From: Clostridium sp. | Lineage (GTDB): Bacteria; Bacillota; Clostridia; Oscillospirales; Ruminococcaceae | Assembly: GCA_023664445.1 (NCBI GenBank) | Contig: JAMPFN010000016.1 | Coordinates: 1 to 37,407 of the forward strand | Direction: 5' to 3' | Length of the DNA: 37,407 bases | Shown: piece after piece, positions 1 through 12,231 of the stretch | Position numbering within the stretch: the stretch's first letter is position 1 | How the letters are laid out: every line of letters starts with the position of its first letter | Made by a program: the position numbers and the translations under genes | The notes under the pieces: model-generated | The model's input: only the letters and a program-made list of their open reading frames with translations | Database searches by the model: none | Told to the model about the DNA's origin: nothing

Positions 1-110
1 CCCCACGGGGTGGGGAGATGTCAGCGAAGCTGACAGAGGGGACGGCTCTGTAAGAAGCATTTCCTTTGGCAGGGGGTTTAGGGGACAGAGTTCCCCATAA
101 ACTAAAAATA
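1..110. repeat. Palindromic intergenic repeat downstream of the P-type ATPase
   Basis: No gene is visible here. The stretch holds a perfect 7-bp hairpin (TGTCAGC, GAA loop, GCTGACA) at 19-35. At 71-102 a 32-nt block contains GGGGAC-AGA-GTTCCCC. That block is nearly identical to 20276-20307 and resembles 29942-29959, so it belongs to a dispersed palindromic family. The block ends just before the ATPase stop codon and may also act as its 3' structure. It is cut by the window start, so its full extent is unknown. Confidence 0.6.
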
Positions 111-2723
111 TTATTTTTTTGAAAACGCGTTGACTATCCCTGATATAACGGGTACTGCCGCCGAAAATCCAACAGAAATAAGAAGCTGCGTTCTTTCAAG
201 CGGTATTGTTGAAAAAACGGTCTGCATTACAGGAAAATATATTGCCATGGCAAGCACAGCAAGCGATATTATTACTGCTCCTATAAGCTTTGGATTATTA
301 AAATAATTTATTCCGAAAAGTCCCTTTGTTTCAGATTTACATTCAAACACATGGAAAAGCTGAGAAACTATAAGCGTTGTTAACGCGCCTGTTCTTGCTG
401 CGGAAAGACCGCATTCTCCTTTAAGCAAAACTGTAAAACATGCCAATGTTGAAAGACCTATCAGAATACCTCTGAAAATTATCTTGAACATAAGCCCTTC
501 CGAAAAAAAACTTTCGTTCGGTTTTCTCGGCGCTTTTTTCATTGATTCGCCGCTGCACGGCTCCATGCCGAGCGCTATGGCAGGCAAACCGTCCGTTACA
601 AGATTTACAAGCAGGAGCTGCGTCGGCAGCATAACCATTGGAAATCCCATAATAATGCTAAGAAACATTGTTATGACCTCTCCGATATTGCAGGATAGAA
701 GATAGCGGACAAATTTTCTTATATTTGCATATATACCGCGTCCTTGTTCGACTCCATTGACAAGCGTCGCAAAATTATCGTCGAGTAGTATAACGTCAGC
801 CGCCTGCTTTGTAACTTCTGTACCCGTTATCCCCATAGATACTCCAACGTCAGCCGCTTTTACAGCCGGAGCGTCATTTACGCCGTCGCCCGTCATGGTA
901 ACTATATTTCCTTTCCGCTTATACGCTTTAACGAGCCGCAGCTTATGCGAGGGATTAACTCTTGCAAAAACGGTAAATTTATCAAGATTTCTGTCAAGTT
1001 CATCATCGCTCATAGCGTCAAGTTCAGCGCCTGTTATTGCTATTCCGCCTTTTAATATACCGGCCTGCTTTGCGACCGCAACCGCCGTTTCCTTATGATC
1101 TCCCGTTATCATAACCGTTTTTATTTTTGCTCCGGAGCATTTTCTTACAGCTTCCTTTGCTTCTTCCCTCAAAGGATCCTGCATTGCGGCTAAACCGAGC
1201 AATATCATACCGCCGCTGTTTTCTTTTTTTGCGAGAGCCAGTACTCTGAACGCCCTTGACGAAAACGAGCTTATCTGCGTATCGAGAGTTTTTCTTAATT
1301 TATTGTCGATCGGGATCTCGCCCTCTGACGTCATTACAAATCCGCATTTTTTCAAGAGTATATCGGGCGCGCCTTTTATATATTCCGTAATTGCTCCGCT
1401 CCCCGATCTCATTGTCACAGACATAAGTTTTGCCGAGCTGTCAAACGGTACTTCGGAAACTTTTATCATATCGTTAACGCTCTGCCTTGTAACTCCGCCT
1501 TTTGCAGACGCTATAAGAAGCGCGGCTTCCGTTGGATTGCCTATTACTTTCCATTCTCCGTTTCCGGAAATGCTTCCTCTGTTTCTGATATTTATTCCGC
1601 TGTCTGTCGATATCTCGGCAGTTGAGCAGCAGACGGCGCATTTAAAAAATTCATAAAGGGGCGTAATTGCAATTGGATTCGGTTTTGTATCTTTATAGCG
1701 TATTTCTCCGCTTATTTTATATCCGTTTCCCGTCACATCAAACTCTTTCATATCGCTGAAAATGTGTTTGACGGTCATTTTATTTTCTGTTATAGTACCT
1801 GTTTTATCCGAACATATAACAGAAGTGCAGCCTAAGGTTTCTACGGAATGAAGTTTGTTTACAAGTACTTTCTGCTTTAACATTCTGCTGACCGCAAGCG
1901 CAAGCGCAATAGTGACAGTTGCCGGAAGCCCCTCGGGAATAGCGGCTATAGCAATAGTAATTCCCGTCATCAGCATATCAAAAACAGGCTCTCCTCTAAG
2001 AACACCTGCTAAAAAAACTATTATACACACAGCTATACATAATACCGCAACAACTTTTCCAAGTTCTCCCAGACGTTTCTGAAGCGGTGTCTGTTCGTTT
2101 TCGGTATCGTTTATCATTTCGGAGATGTTTCCCATTTGTGAGCTTTTGCCTGTTTTTATTACAAGACCTTTTGCGTTTCCGCCTGTTATAACAGTACCCG
2201 AATAGGCTATACAAGGTCTGTTTAAGCTGTTGTCTTTATCCGATGAATTTCCCGATATTTTTGAAACAGGCTCGGATTCGCCTGTCAGCATCGATTCGTC
2301 GGCATACAGATTATTTACTTCGATCAGAACACAGTCTGCCGCAACTCTATCGCCTGTTTCGAGAAATATCACATCTCCCGGAACTATCTCCGACGCGGGA
2401 ACGGTTTTTCTTTTTCCGTCGCGCAATGCTTTTGCCGTTGGAGCAGTCATGCTTTTGAGCGCTTCGAGAGTTTTTTCCGTACGGTATTCCTGAACAAATC
2501 CCAAAACAGCGTTAAGCAGAACTATCAATATGATAGTCACAGCGTCGTATATTTCGCCTAAAAATACCGAAATAACAGTCGCTGCAAGGAGTATCATAAC
2601 CATAACGTCCTTAAACTGTCCCGCAAATATCTTTACCGGACTGTTTTTCTTTTTGCTTTCAATTACATTTTCTCCGTATTCCTCAAGAAGTTTTTCAGCC
2701 TGTTTTGACGTCAGTCCCTTCAT
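111..2723 (-). CDS. Cation-transporting P-type ATPase, calcium (SERCA/PMCA-like) type
   Basis: This is an 870-residue P2-type ATPase that should pump Ca2+ out of the cytoplasm using ATP. Visible motifs in order are actuator TGES (147-150), M4 PEGLP (263-267), the phosphorylation site DKTGT (306-310, Asp306), nucleotide-binding KGAPD (450-454), hinge TGDGVND (611-617), M5 NIGE (679-682) and M6 NLVTDG (707-712). The Glu in PEGLP, the Asn/Glu of NIGE and the Asn/Thr/Asp of NLVTDG match Ca2+ ligands known from SERCA, which is why calcium is preferred over Na+ or Mg2+. The length is normal for bacterial Ca2+-ATPases. The ATG follows AAAGGGG and GAGAGAA purine tracts. The gene is separated from the upstream phosphorylase by 307 bp with hairpins, so it is probably its own unit; no convincing promoter was seen. 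Confidence 0.93.
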   Translation of the reverse strand: MKGLTSKQAEKLLEEYGENVIESKKKNSPVKIFAGQFKDVMVMILLAATVISVFLGEIYDAVTIILIVLLNAVLGFVQEYRTEKTLEALKSMTAPTAKALRDGKRKTVPASEIVPGDVIFLETGDRVAADCVLIEVNNLYADESMLTGESEPVSKISGNSSDKDNSLNRPCIAYSGTVITGGNAKGLVIKTGKSSQMGNISEMINDTENEQTPLQKRLGELGKVVAVLCIAVCIIVFLAGVLRGEPVFDMLMTGITIAIAAIPEGLPATVTIALALAVSRMLKQKVLVNKLHSVETLGCTSVICSDKTGTITENKMTVKHIFSDMKEFDVTGNGYKISGEIRYKDTKPNPIAITPLYEFFKCAVCCSTAEISTDSGINIRNRGSISGNGEWKVIGNPTEAALLIASAKGGVTRQSVNDMIKVSEVPFDSSAKLMSVTMRSGSGAITEYIKGAPDILLKKCGFVMTSEGEIPIDNKLRKTLDTQISSFSSRAFRVLALAKKENSGGMILLGLAAMQDPLREEAKEAVRKCSGAKIKTVMITGDHKETAVAVAKQAGILKGGIAITGAELDAMSDDELDRNLDKFTVFARVNPSHKLRLVKAYKRKGNIVTMTGDGVNDAPAVKAADVGVSMGITGTEVTKQAADVILLDDNFATLVNGVEQGRGIYANIRKFVRYLLSCNIGEVITMFLSIIMGFPMVMLPTQLLLVNLVTDGLPAIALGMEPCSGESMKKAPRKPNESFFSEGLMFKIIFRGILIGLSTLACFTVLLKGECGLSAARTGALTTLIVSQLFHVFECKSETKGLFGINYFNNPKLIGAVIISLAVLAMAIYFPVMQTVFSTIPLERTQLLISVGFSAAVPVISGIVNAFSKK

Positions 2724-2863
2724 TTCTCTCAGACCCCTTTAAGCTTGTATTTTGTCCTTAAAGCTTATGAGGTATCAGAAAAGAATATGCATAAAATTAA
2801 ATCGAATAAAAAGAATTTGTGTAAGTGAATTTCAATGACCCGACAATCTCTTAAATATTTAAA

Positions 2864-2890
2864 GGGACGCTTTCACTTGTAAAGCGTCCC
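2864..2890. repeat. GGACGC-family intergenic hairpin, copy 1
   Basis: This is a perfect 10-bp stem, GGGACGCTTT at 2864-2873 and AAAGCGTCCC at 2881-2890, with a 7-nt loop. On the minus strand it is followed by TTTAAATATTT, so it could terminate the phosphorylase transcript. It matches the hairpin at 27242-27276 in spacing and loop sequence. Confidence 0.65.
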
Positions 2891-2950
2891 CTATTTGAAA
2901 ATAATATTTTCAAATTCACCCCTTGAAATACGTCTCTAAGGCAAGGAGTT

Positions 2951-3014
2951 TCGCTCTCTGCGGAGAGCGACCAAAGGCTCTGCCTTTGGAATCCGCAAGC
3001 CTTTGAAAAGGCTT
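2951..3014. repeat. Triple tandem hairpin at the 3' end of the GH94 gene
   Basis: Three back-to-back perfect stems lie within 64 bp: 8 bp with loop TGCG (2951-2970), 8 bp with loop TCT (2971-2989), and 8 bp with loop GA (2997-3014). They sit 17 bp past the phosphorylase stop codon. They lack a long U-tract, so I read them as a dispersed palindromic element or an mRNA 3'-stabilising structure rather than a classical terminator. Confidence 0.6.
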
Positions 3015-3030
3015 GACCTAAACTTTTATT

Positions 3031-5490
3031 TTATCCCATTACAACTTCAACTTTATGTGTTTTGCCGTCGCCGAATACAGGGAGTACGTTTCCGTCAACC
3101 GCATTTCCGTCAACTGTTACTGATTTTACACCCTTGCATACATGTCCGGGATTTTTGATAGTAATTTCATAAGAAGCGTTTCTGAACTGTCTTGTTGCCG
3201 TAAAGCCGTCCCATTCCTTTGGAATGCTCGGATCGATTTTAAGACCGTTCCAGTCCGGAGCTATACCTAAAATGTACTGCGAAATAGCAACCATATTCCA
3301 TGCGGCTGTACCGGTAAGCCATGAGTTCTTGCCCTCACCGAATCTGCTTGCGTCCTTACCTGCGATCATCTGACCGTATACATAAGGTTCTGTCTTGTGA
3401 AGATCAGAAATTTCTTCGTTGAATGCGGGCGCGATCTTTGAATAGTATTCAAAAGCCTTATCTCCTCGTCCGGCATAAGCTTCCGCACATATGATCCATG
3501 CATTATTATGTGTGAATATACCTGCGTTTTCTTTATATCCGCCCGGATATGTGGAGATCTCGCCGTACTGAATATAGTATTTTGAGTATGCGGGATTATT
3601 AAGCACAAGACCGTATTTTGTGTTAAGATACTTGTCGATAGAATCGAGAGTCTTGATATCAGCTCCCTCTTCCTTACCGATTTCGGACATAACGGCAAAG
3701 CCCTGCGGTTCGATAAATATTTTACCCTCTTCGCATTCCTTTGAACCCATTTTAGCGCCTGTTGAATCATAAGCTCTGATAAACCAATCTCCGTCAAAGG
3801 CATGTTCCATAACGTTTTTCTTCATCTTATCTATCTCTGCCTGAGCTGCTTCAGCCTCTTCATTTTTGCCGAGATGTTTTAAAATAGCAACATAGTTAGG
3901 ACCTGAATATGTGAAGAGCGACGCAACCATTACTGATTCCGCAATCTTTGAATAGCCGCCTTCTGCCGCAAATTTCGGATTTGTATATGTCTGGAAGCTC
4001 TCTCCGGGAGTATCCGAATAGCATGAAAGATTGATACAGTCGTTCCAATCGGCACGCATTGCAAGCGGAAGTCCGTGAGGACCGAGATTGTTTACTATCT
4101 TATAGAAGGATACCTTAAGGTGATCGAGCATAGGCTTAGCCTTTGATTCGTCATTGTCATAAGGAACCATTTCGTCAAGGATAGACCAGTCGCCTGTTTC
4201 CTTGATATAAGCGGAAACGGAAAGGATCATCCACAGAGGATCGTCTGAAAAATCTCCGCCGATATCGGAGTTGCCTTTCTTGGTGAGAGGCTGATACTGA
4301 TGATAGCATCCGCCGTCCTCAAGCTGTGTGGAAGCAATATCGATAATACGTTCTCTTGCTCTTTCCGGAATCTGATGAACAAAACCAAGAATATCCTGAT
4401 TTGAGTCACGGAATCCCATACCGCGTCCGATACCCGATTCAAAGTATGAAGCGGAACGTGAAAGGTTGAATGTAACCATACACTGATACTGATTCCAGAT
4501 ATTTACCATTCTGTCGACCTTATCGTCAGGCGTATCGACATTAAGAATTCCGAGAAGCTTATCCCACGCGTCCTTAAGCTCGGCAAGACCTGCGGCTACC
4601 TTTTCGGGAGTATTGTATTTTTCCATCATTGCAAGAGCTTTTTCCTTGTTGATAGTAACTCCGTCAGCCTCAAATTTCTTATCAACGGGCATTTCAACAT
4701 ATCCGAGAATGAATATCAAAGTTTTTGATTCGCCCGGCGCAAGAGTTATCTTCTTGTAATGCGAAGCGATAGGCGCCCAGCCATCTGCAAATGAATTTGA
4801 AGCCTTTCCTTCTTCAACGACCTGCGGATTGTTAAATCCGTTATAAAGACCGATAAACGAATCTCTGTCAGTATCATAACCGTCAATAGTATCATTTACC
4901 GTATAGAAAGCAAAATGATCGCGTCTGTCTCTGTATTCGGTTTTATGATAAATTGTTGAATCAACTACTTCAACTCGTCCTGTGCTGAAGTTTCTCTGGA
5001 AGTTTGTACAATCGTCCTGAGCGTCCCAAAGACACCATTCTGCAAATGAGAAGAGCGATAATGTTTTTTCCTTGCCGCTCTCGTTTGTAAGAACAAGCTG
5101 CTGTACTTCTCCGTCATAATTCTGCGGTACGAAGAAAGTAACTTCCGCTTTAAGATCATTTTTCTTACCTGTAATTATCGTATATCCCATACCGTGACGG
5201 CATTCATAGCTGTCAAGATCTGTCTTTACAGGCGACCATCCGGGATTCCAGATAGTTCCGTTTTCGTTTATGTAGAAATAACGTCCTCCCATATCAATCG
5301 GAACGTTATTATAGCGGTAACGTGTTATTCTTCTGAGTCTTGCGTCCTTATAGAAGCTGTATCCGCCGGCAGTATTGGAAATCAGTGAGAAGAACTCCTG
5401 AGTTCCGAGATAGTTTATCCATGGATAAGGCGTCTTAGGGGAATCGATGACGTATTCTTTTTTCACGTCGTCAAAATGTCCGAATTTCAT
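3031..5490 (-). CDS. Cellobiose phosphorylase (GH94)
   Basis: This 819-residue cytoplasmic enzyme should convert cellobiose plus phosphate to alpha-glucose-1-phosphate and glucose, an energy-saving step in cellulose breakdown. The N-terminus ([45 protein letters not shown]) closely resembles clostridial cellobiose phosphorylase as I remember it. The (alpha/alpha)6 catalytic part carries [12 protein letters not shown] (355-366) and ADWNDC; Asp484 in DWND is the likely general acid. There is no signal peptide, as expected. The length is that of a single GH94 enzyme, far shorter than cellodextrin or cyclic-glucan enzymes. The ATG follows AAAGGAG at good spacing, and a strong promoter lies upstream at 5555-5583. 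Sugar importer genes are not adjacent. Specificity for cellobiose over other disaccharides is inferred from similarity. Confidence 0.93.
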   Translation of the reverse strand: MKFGHFDDVKKEYVIDSPKTPYPWINYLGTQEFFSLISNTAGGYSFYKDARLRRITRYRYNNVPIDMGGRYFYINENGTIWNPGWSPVKTDLDSYECRHGMGYTIITGKKNDLKAEVTFFVPQNYDGEVQQLVLTNESGKEKTLSLFSFAEWCLWDAQDDCTNFQRNFSTGRVEVVDSTIYHKTEYRDRRDHFAFYTVNDTIDGYDTDRDSFIGLYNGFNNPQVVEEGKASNSFADGWAPIASHYKKITLAPGESKTLIFILGYVEMPVDKKFEADGVTINKEKALAMMEKYNTPEKVAAGLAELKDAWDKLLGILNVDTPDDKVDRMVNIWNQYQCMVTFNLSRSASYFESGIGRGMGFRDSNQDILGFVHQIPERARERIIDIASTQLEDGGCYHQYQPLTKKGNSDIGGDFSDDPLWMILSVSAYIKETGDWSILDEMVPYDNDESKAKPMLDHLKVSFYKIVNNLGPHGLPLAMRADWNDCINLSCYSDTPGESFQTYTNPKFAAEGGYSKIAESVMVASLFTYSGPNYVAILKHLGKNEEAEAAQAEIDKMKKNVMEHAFDGDWFIRAYDSTGAKMGSKECEEGKIFIEPQGFAVMSEIGKEEGADIKTLDSIDKYLNTKYGLVLNNPAYSKYYIQYGEISTYPGGYKENAGIFTHNNAWIICAEAYAGRGDKAFEYYSKIAPAFNEEISDLHKTEPYVYGQMIAGKDASRFGEGKNSWLTGTAAWNMVAISQYILGIAPDWNGLKIDPSIPKEWDGFTATRQFRNASYEITIKNPGHVCKGVKSVTVDGNAVDGNVLPVFGDGKTHKVEVVMG

Positions 5491-5554
5491 AGAATTTCTC
5501 CTTTAGTCAATTTATTATACAATACGCTGATAAAGCTGCACTGCAATTAACAAT

Positions 5555-5583
5555 AGTATACCATAAATTGATTTTTTTTTCAA
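5555..5583 (-). promoter_or_regulatory. Sigma-A-type promoter for the GH94 gene
   Basis: On the minus strand TTGAAA (5578-5583), a 17-nt spacer and TATACT (5555-5560) are preceded by TGG, giving an extended -10. The transcript would start about 60 nt upstream of the phosphorylase ATG, so this gene is transcribed independently of gyrA. Confidence 0.7.
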
Positions 5584-5673
5584 GTCTTTTTATCATTTCT
5601 GACTATATAATATATATTTTTAAATTTAGTAAATATGCACAATAAACAAAAAGATATATGACATATTTTCAGA

Positions 5674-5704
5674 AGGTGACGCCATTTCTTACAGGGCGTC
5701 GCCT
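5674..5704. repeat. GGACGC-family intergenic hairpin, copy 2 (3' of gyrA)
   Basis: Arms AGGTGACGCC (5674-5683) and GGCGTCGCCT (5695-5704) pair over 10 positions with one G-T wobble and an 11-nt loop. The hairpin starts about 20 bp past the gyrA stop and probably ends the gyrB-gyrA transcript. Its loop region (TTTCTTACAG) is clearly related to that of the copy at 27242-27276. Confidence 0.65.
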
Positions 5705-5725
5705 GAAATATTTGAAATCAGGTTC

Positions 5726-8275
5726 TTATTCTTCATCATTTGGAATATCTTCATCCTGTGCAGCCTCGGCTTCGGCATTTTCGGCAGCCGAATTTTCCAT
5801 ATCTTCTGCTATTTCCTCCGCCGTTGCTTCTTCAACAGTTTCAACATCCGCTTCCTCGTCATGTTCAGCTCTTGTGAATGTTACGACATGGTTTTCATCG
5901 GTAACTTTCATGACCCTTACGCCGGTAGCGTATCTTCCCATGATTCTTACGTCCGCGCATCGGATCCTTATAATTACCCCGTCGCTCGATATCAGAATTA
6001 TGTCGTCTGTTTCATCAACGACCTTGATACCGCATATATATCCTTTTTCTTCTCCGACCTTGTAATTTTTAAGACCGTAGCCGCCCCTGTTCTGAACCTT
6101 ATATGAAGATATTTCCGTTCTCTTGCCGTATCCCTTATCGGAAACCGTAAGAAGAGAAGCTCCCTCTCTTAGTCTTGCCATTGAAACAACGTAATCGCCG
6201 TTTCTAAGCCTTATAGCCTTAACGCCATGAGCGGAACGCGACATAGCTCTTACCTTGTTTTCCTCAAGGCGTATCACCATTCCGTTATGTGTCGCTATAA
6301 ACAGCTGCGCGCTGCCGTCGGTCATTCTTACTCCGGCGATCTCGTCTCCCTCGTCAAGACCTATAGCGATAAGTCCGTTTTTACGCACATTTTTGTATGC
6401 AGGAAGAGGAGTTCTTTTTATCTTGCCGTTTTTTGTAACCATGACAATGTATTTTCCCTCGTCAAAATCCGAAGTCTTTATCATTGCCGCTATCTTTTCA
6501 TTTTCGCTGAGCGGAAGAAGATTTACCGCATTTATTCCTCTTGAAGCCTTTGAACCCTCCGGTACTTCATAGCATTTAAGCTTATACATTATCCCCTTAT
6601 CGGTAATGAAAAGAATATTATCATGAGCGGAGGCTATGAACATTTCGCTTACAAAATCCTCCTCGCGCTGTTTCATACCTGAAACGCCGCGTCCGCCGCG
6701 CTTCTGCGTCTTGTAAACGTCGACGGGCATTCTCTTGATATATCCGAAATTCGTGTATGTCACAACGCAGTCCTCATCAGGGATAAGATCTTCGATATCA
6801 ACTTCTCCGCTGACGGATTCTATCATTGTTCTTCTGTCGTCGCTGTATTTTCTTCTTATCTCGGCAAGCTCGTCTTTTATTATCTGATGTATTTTTTCCT
6901 CGTCGGCAAGTATAGCTTCAAGCTCTGATATTTTCTTATGAAGCTCGTCCAGTTCATCAAGAATTTTCTGTCTTTCAAGACCTGTAAGCTTTCCAAGCGT
7001 CATCTGTACTATAGCTTCCGACTGTTCCTCCGAAAGACCGAATCTCTCCTGCAATCTCTGCTTTGAATGAGGAATATTCTCGGAAGTCTTACAAATTTCG
7101 ACTACCTCGTCAATATTATCGGCAGCAACTACCAATCCCTCTAAAATATGCGCTCTTGCCTTTGCCTTTTTGAGATCGTATTCGGTTCTTCTGCGGATAA
7201 CTTCAACCTGAAATTTAACATATTCTTCAAGAGTCTGTTTAAGCGTCAGAACTTTCGGTTCACCGTCGACAAGCGCAAGCATTATAACTCCGACAGTATC
7301 CTGAAGCTGGGTATACGAAAACAGTTTATTGAGTACGATTTGCGGAATAGCGTCTTTTTTCAGTTCGACTACTATTCTCATTCCTTCTCTGCCCGACTCA
7401 TCTCGGATAAAATGTATGCCGTCTATTCTCTTATCTTTAACAAGATTTGCCATACTTTCAACAAGTCTTGCCTTGTTTACCATATACGGTATTTCGGTTA
7501 TGATAATACATTGCCTGCCCTTTATTTCCTCAATAGAAGTTTTGGCTCTTAAAGTTATTTTTCCTCTGCCCGTACCGTAAGCCGCTCTTATACCCGAGCG
7601 TCCCATGATAATACCGCCTGTCGGAAAATCAGGTCCTTTTATAAATTCCATAAGCTCGTCGAGCGTACATTCGGGATTATCCATGACAAGATCTATAGCG
7701 TCTATGACCTCTCCCAAATTATGCGGAGGAATATTCGTCGCCATGCCGACAGCGATACCCGTAGAACCGTTTACAAGCAGATTAGGAAAACGGCTCGGCA
7801 AAACTACAGGTTCTTTGAGCTTATCGTCATAGTTTGTGGTATACGGAATAGTGTCTTTGCCGATATCCGTAAGCATTTCGCCCGCGATCTTAGACATTCT
7901 CGCTTCTGTATAACGGTAAGCAGCCGGTGGGTCGCCGTCGACCGAACCGAAGTTTCCGTGACCGTCAATAAGCGGATATCTGAGCGAAAATTTCTGCGCC
8001 AAACGAACAAGCGCGTCATAAACGGAAGCGTCGCCGTGAGGGTGATATTTACCAAGCACTTCACCGACTGTATAAGCGCACTTTCTGTACGGCTTGTCAT
8101 AGGTATTGCTCGATTCGTTCATAGTGTATATGATACGCCTGTGAACAGGCTTCATACCATCTCTTACATCAGGCAAAGCTCTTGCTACGATAACAGACAT
8201 CGAATATTCGAGAAACGATTTTCGCATTTCTCTGTCTATATCTACATTTCTTACCTTTGAATTGTCATTATACAT
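5726..8275 (-). CDS. gyrA: DNA gyrase subunit A
   Basis: This 849-residue breakage-reunion subunit of gyrase works with GyrB to introduce negative supercoils. The winged-helix region has HPHGD (78-82) and the catalytic Tyr122 in RYTE; residue numbers coincide with E. coli GyrA. The coiled-coil tower follows, then the beta-pinwheel C-terminal domain with the GyrA box QKRGGRG (524-530), which makes it gyrase and not topoisomerase IV. The tail (last ~45 residues) is highly acidic. The quinolone-determining positions read Ala83, Ser84, Asp87 instead of the common Ser83-Ala84. The start ATG follows AAGGAAG. It is the last gene of the gyrB, YcxB-like, gyrA unit (15-bp gap upstream). Confidence 0.97.
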   Translation of the reverse strand: MYNDNSKVRNVDIDREMRKSFLEYSMSVIVARALPDVRDGMKPVHRRIIYTMNESSNTYDKPYRKCAYTVGEVLGKYHPHGDASVYDALVRLAQKFSLRYPLIDGHGNFGSVDGDPPAAYRYTEARMSKIAGEMLTDIGKDTIPYTTNYDDKLKEPVVLPSRFPNLLVNGSTGIAVGMATNIPPHNLGEVIDAIDLVMDNPECTLDELMEFIKGPDFPTGGIIMGRSGIRAAYGTGRGKITLRAKTSIEEIKGRQCIIITEIPYMVNKARLVESMANLVKDKRIDGIHFIRDESGREGMRIVVELKKDAIPQIVLNKLFSYTQLQDTVGVIMLALVDGEPKVLTLKQTLEEYVKFQVEVIRRRTEYDLKKAKARAHILEGLVVAADNIDEVVEICKTSENIPHSKQRLQERFGLSEEQSEAIVQMTLGKLTGLERQKILDELDELHKKISELEAILADEEKIHQIIKDELAEIRRKYSDDRRTMIESVSGEVDIEDLIPDEDCVVTYTNFGYIKRMPVDVYKTQKRGGRGVSGMKQREEDFVSEMFIASAHDNILFITDKGIMYKLKCYEVPEGSKASRGINAVNLLPLSENEKIAAMIKTSDFDEGKYIVMVTKNGKIKRTPLPAYKNVRKNGLIAIGLDEGDEIAGVRMTDGSAQLFIATHNGMVIRLEENKVRAMSRSAHGVKAIRLRNGDYVVSMARLREGASLLTVSDKGYGKRTEISSYKVQNRGGYGLKNYKVGEEKGYICGIKVVDETDDIILISSDGVIIRIRCADVRIMGRYATGVRVMKVTDENHVVTFTRAEHDEEADVETVEEATAEEIAEDMENSAAENAEAEAAQDEDIPNDEE

Positions 8276-8290
8276 CTTCTTACTTCCTTT

Positions 8291-8896
8291 TTATTTTTCA
8301 TATTTACGATAATTTTTATCAAGCTGTTTTTGGAAATGAAGCTGCATAACAGTTATTTCCTCCTCCGAAAAATCCTTTTTCGGAATCACATAAAACATTG
8401 CCTTTTTCAGATATACCATGAAAAAATCAGGTTTTTCTATAACAATAACATTTCTTGTCAGATATATTTCACTGTCGGATATTTCTTCAATGGGTTCGCT
8501 TTCTCCGAATACCTCTTCATATTCCTTCGCCGGCTTTTCTTCATGCGAAGCAGGCTCTAAAACCGTTCCGACGATAAGCTTTTCGGGCAGAAGCTTTATG
8601 CGGTAAACATCGCCCTCGATCCCCTTTATGGATTCCATGAGATTTTTCTTTATCTTTTTAGGATTGTACCAGTTTATAAAAGCAAGTCCCAAACACACTA
8701 AAGCCAATACATAATTTGCTGACGAGCCTTTACCTGTTACTATATTCACAATATTTATGCATGCTGCAATAAGCAGTACCGCTATTATTATCCGGCATCT
8801 TGGATATACGAATTTTTTCTGAAAGGTATCGAATGCCCTTCCGAACATATCATAAGGAATGGAATACCTTTTTTCTATAATTATTTCTTCTTCCAT
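8291..8896 (-). CDS. YcxB-like small membrane protein between gyrB and gyrA
   Basis: This is a 201-residue protein of unknown function. Two hydrophobic segments lie near residues 35-53 and 63-78. They are followed by a cytoplasmic C-terminal half with beta-rich segments (IYLTRNVIVIEKPDFFMVYLK) and FYVIPKKDF near 167-175. This layout matches YcxB-like domain proteins of Bacillota: two membrane spans and a PH-like C-terminal domain ending in a 'VIPK' strand. It sits in the same direction between gyrB (14-bp gap) and gyrA (15-bp gap), so it must be co-transcribed with gyrase. No enzymatic motif is visible. The family assignment is moderate and the function is unknown. Confidence 0.75.
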   Translation of the reverse strand: MEEEIIIEKRYSIPYDMFGRAFDTFQKKFVYPRCRIIIAVLLIAACINIVNIVTGKGSSANYVLALVCLGLAFINWYNPKKIKKNLMESIKGIEGDVYRIKLLPEKLIVGTVLEPASHEEKPAKEYEEVFGESEPIEEISDSEIYLTRNVIVIEKPDFFMVYLKKAMFYVIPKKDFSEEEITVMQLHFQKQLDKNYRKYEK

Positions 8897-8910
8897 ATTT
8901 TTCCTTTCAA

Positions 8911-11115
<2,205 letters not shown>

Positions 11116-11119
<4 letters not shown>

Positions 11120-12231
11120 ACTATCCTGCCGCTTTCCACTCTGAAATGGCTTCCTCCCGTTAAACCGTTGACCGCATTTTCATTGCATGCCGTTATAAAT
11201 ACCTGCATATTTTTAACAACATCGAAAACCAGCCTCTGCCTGTTCCCGTCAAGTTCTCCCATAACGTCGTCAAGAAGTATTACGGGAGCTTCATCGCTGT
11301 TTTTATAATAAATTTCCGCCTGACCGAGCTTTAAAACCAAAGCGGCTGTCTTTTTTTGTCCCTGAGAACCGTATTCCTTTATGTTCATACCGTTTATTTT
11401 TATGGTAATATCATCTCTGTGAGCGCCCCACAAGGTATATCCCAGACGTATGTCGTCGTCTATCGACGACTTGAGCCTTTGATAATATTTTTCGGAGTCA
11501 TGTCCGCTTCTTTCTTCCGCGTCAATATCAGATCCGAATATATTTGAGCTGTAGCCTATCTCAAATATTTCCCTGCCGCCTGTAATACGGCTGTAAAGCT
11601 CGGAACAAGCTTCATTCAGAAGCTTTATATAACGGAATCTCTTTTTTGAAAGCTCTGTTCCAACGTCAGCGACCTGACTGTCCCATACCGATATCGAATC
11701 CTTATCAGATCTTCCTGCGGCAACGGATTTGAGCAAAGCGTTTCTTTGCATGATAAGTATATCATATTTCTTTACCGTTTCAAGATTTCCGGGCTTTAAC
11801 TGACAGTTGCACATATCAGCAAAGCTTCTTCTTTTATCCGGACCTCCTCTGATAATATCTATATCGTCCGGAGTAAAATAAACGCATTTGAAGCTTTCAA
11901 ACAGTTTTCCCGTACCCTTTATCTTTACGCCGTTTAAATTTATTTTCTTTTCCTTGATATTATCGCGGCTCATAGCATAGCTTATAGTCTGTTCTCTTCT
12001 TCCGTCGTCAAAGGATGTGTCTATACGCATATTTCTTTTACCGATACCGATATATTCCCTGTCCTTTGAACCTCTGAAGCTTCTGCATCCTGTCATAAGC
12101 CATATTGCCTCTATAAGATTTGTCTTTCCCTGCGCATTCATTCCCGTTATGAGATTGTATTCGGGGTGAGGCTTTATACTGACATTTTCAAGATTTTTAA
12201 AGCCGTCCGCGGCAATTGATTTTACGATCAT
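11116..12231 (-). CDS. recF: DNA replication/repair protein RecF
   Basis: This is a 371-residue SMC-like ATPase that helps load RecA at gaps with RecO/RecR. It has Walker A GMNAQGKT (30-37), an ABC-type signature region [12 protein letters not shown], and Walker [11 protein letters not shown]. The length is normal. It overlaps by 4 bp (ATGA) both the S4-domain gene upstream and remB downstream, so the three are translationally coupled within the dnaN operon. Confidence 0.95.

Larger units (their letters stand above)
2724..3030. other. 307-bp gap between GH94 and ATPase genes, rich in hairpins
   Basis: No gene is visible. Going from the phosphorylase stop toward the ATPase on the minus strand there are three tandem hairpins: 2997-3014 (AAGCCTTT/AAAGGCTT), 2971-2989 (CCAAAGGC/GCCTTTGG) and 2951-2970 (TCGCTCTC/GAGAGCGA). 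These are followed by an AT palindrome at 2894-2914 and a GGACGC-family hairpin at 2864-2890. The segment 2724-2860 is AT-rich leader for the ATPase with no clear promoter. Confidence 0.6.

Noticed and set aside
7721..8260. 179-codon open frame antisense to gyrA
   Set aside because: It is a shadow of a clearly real gyrA; Arg/Ser-rich composition typical of antisense reading.
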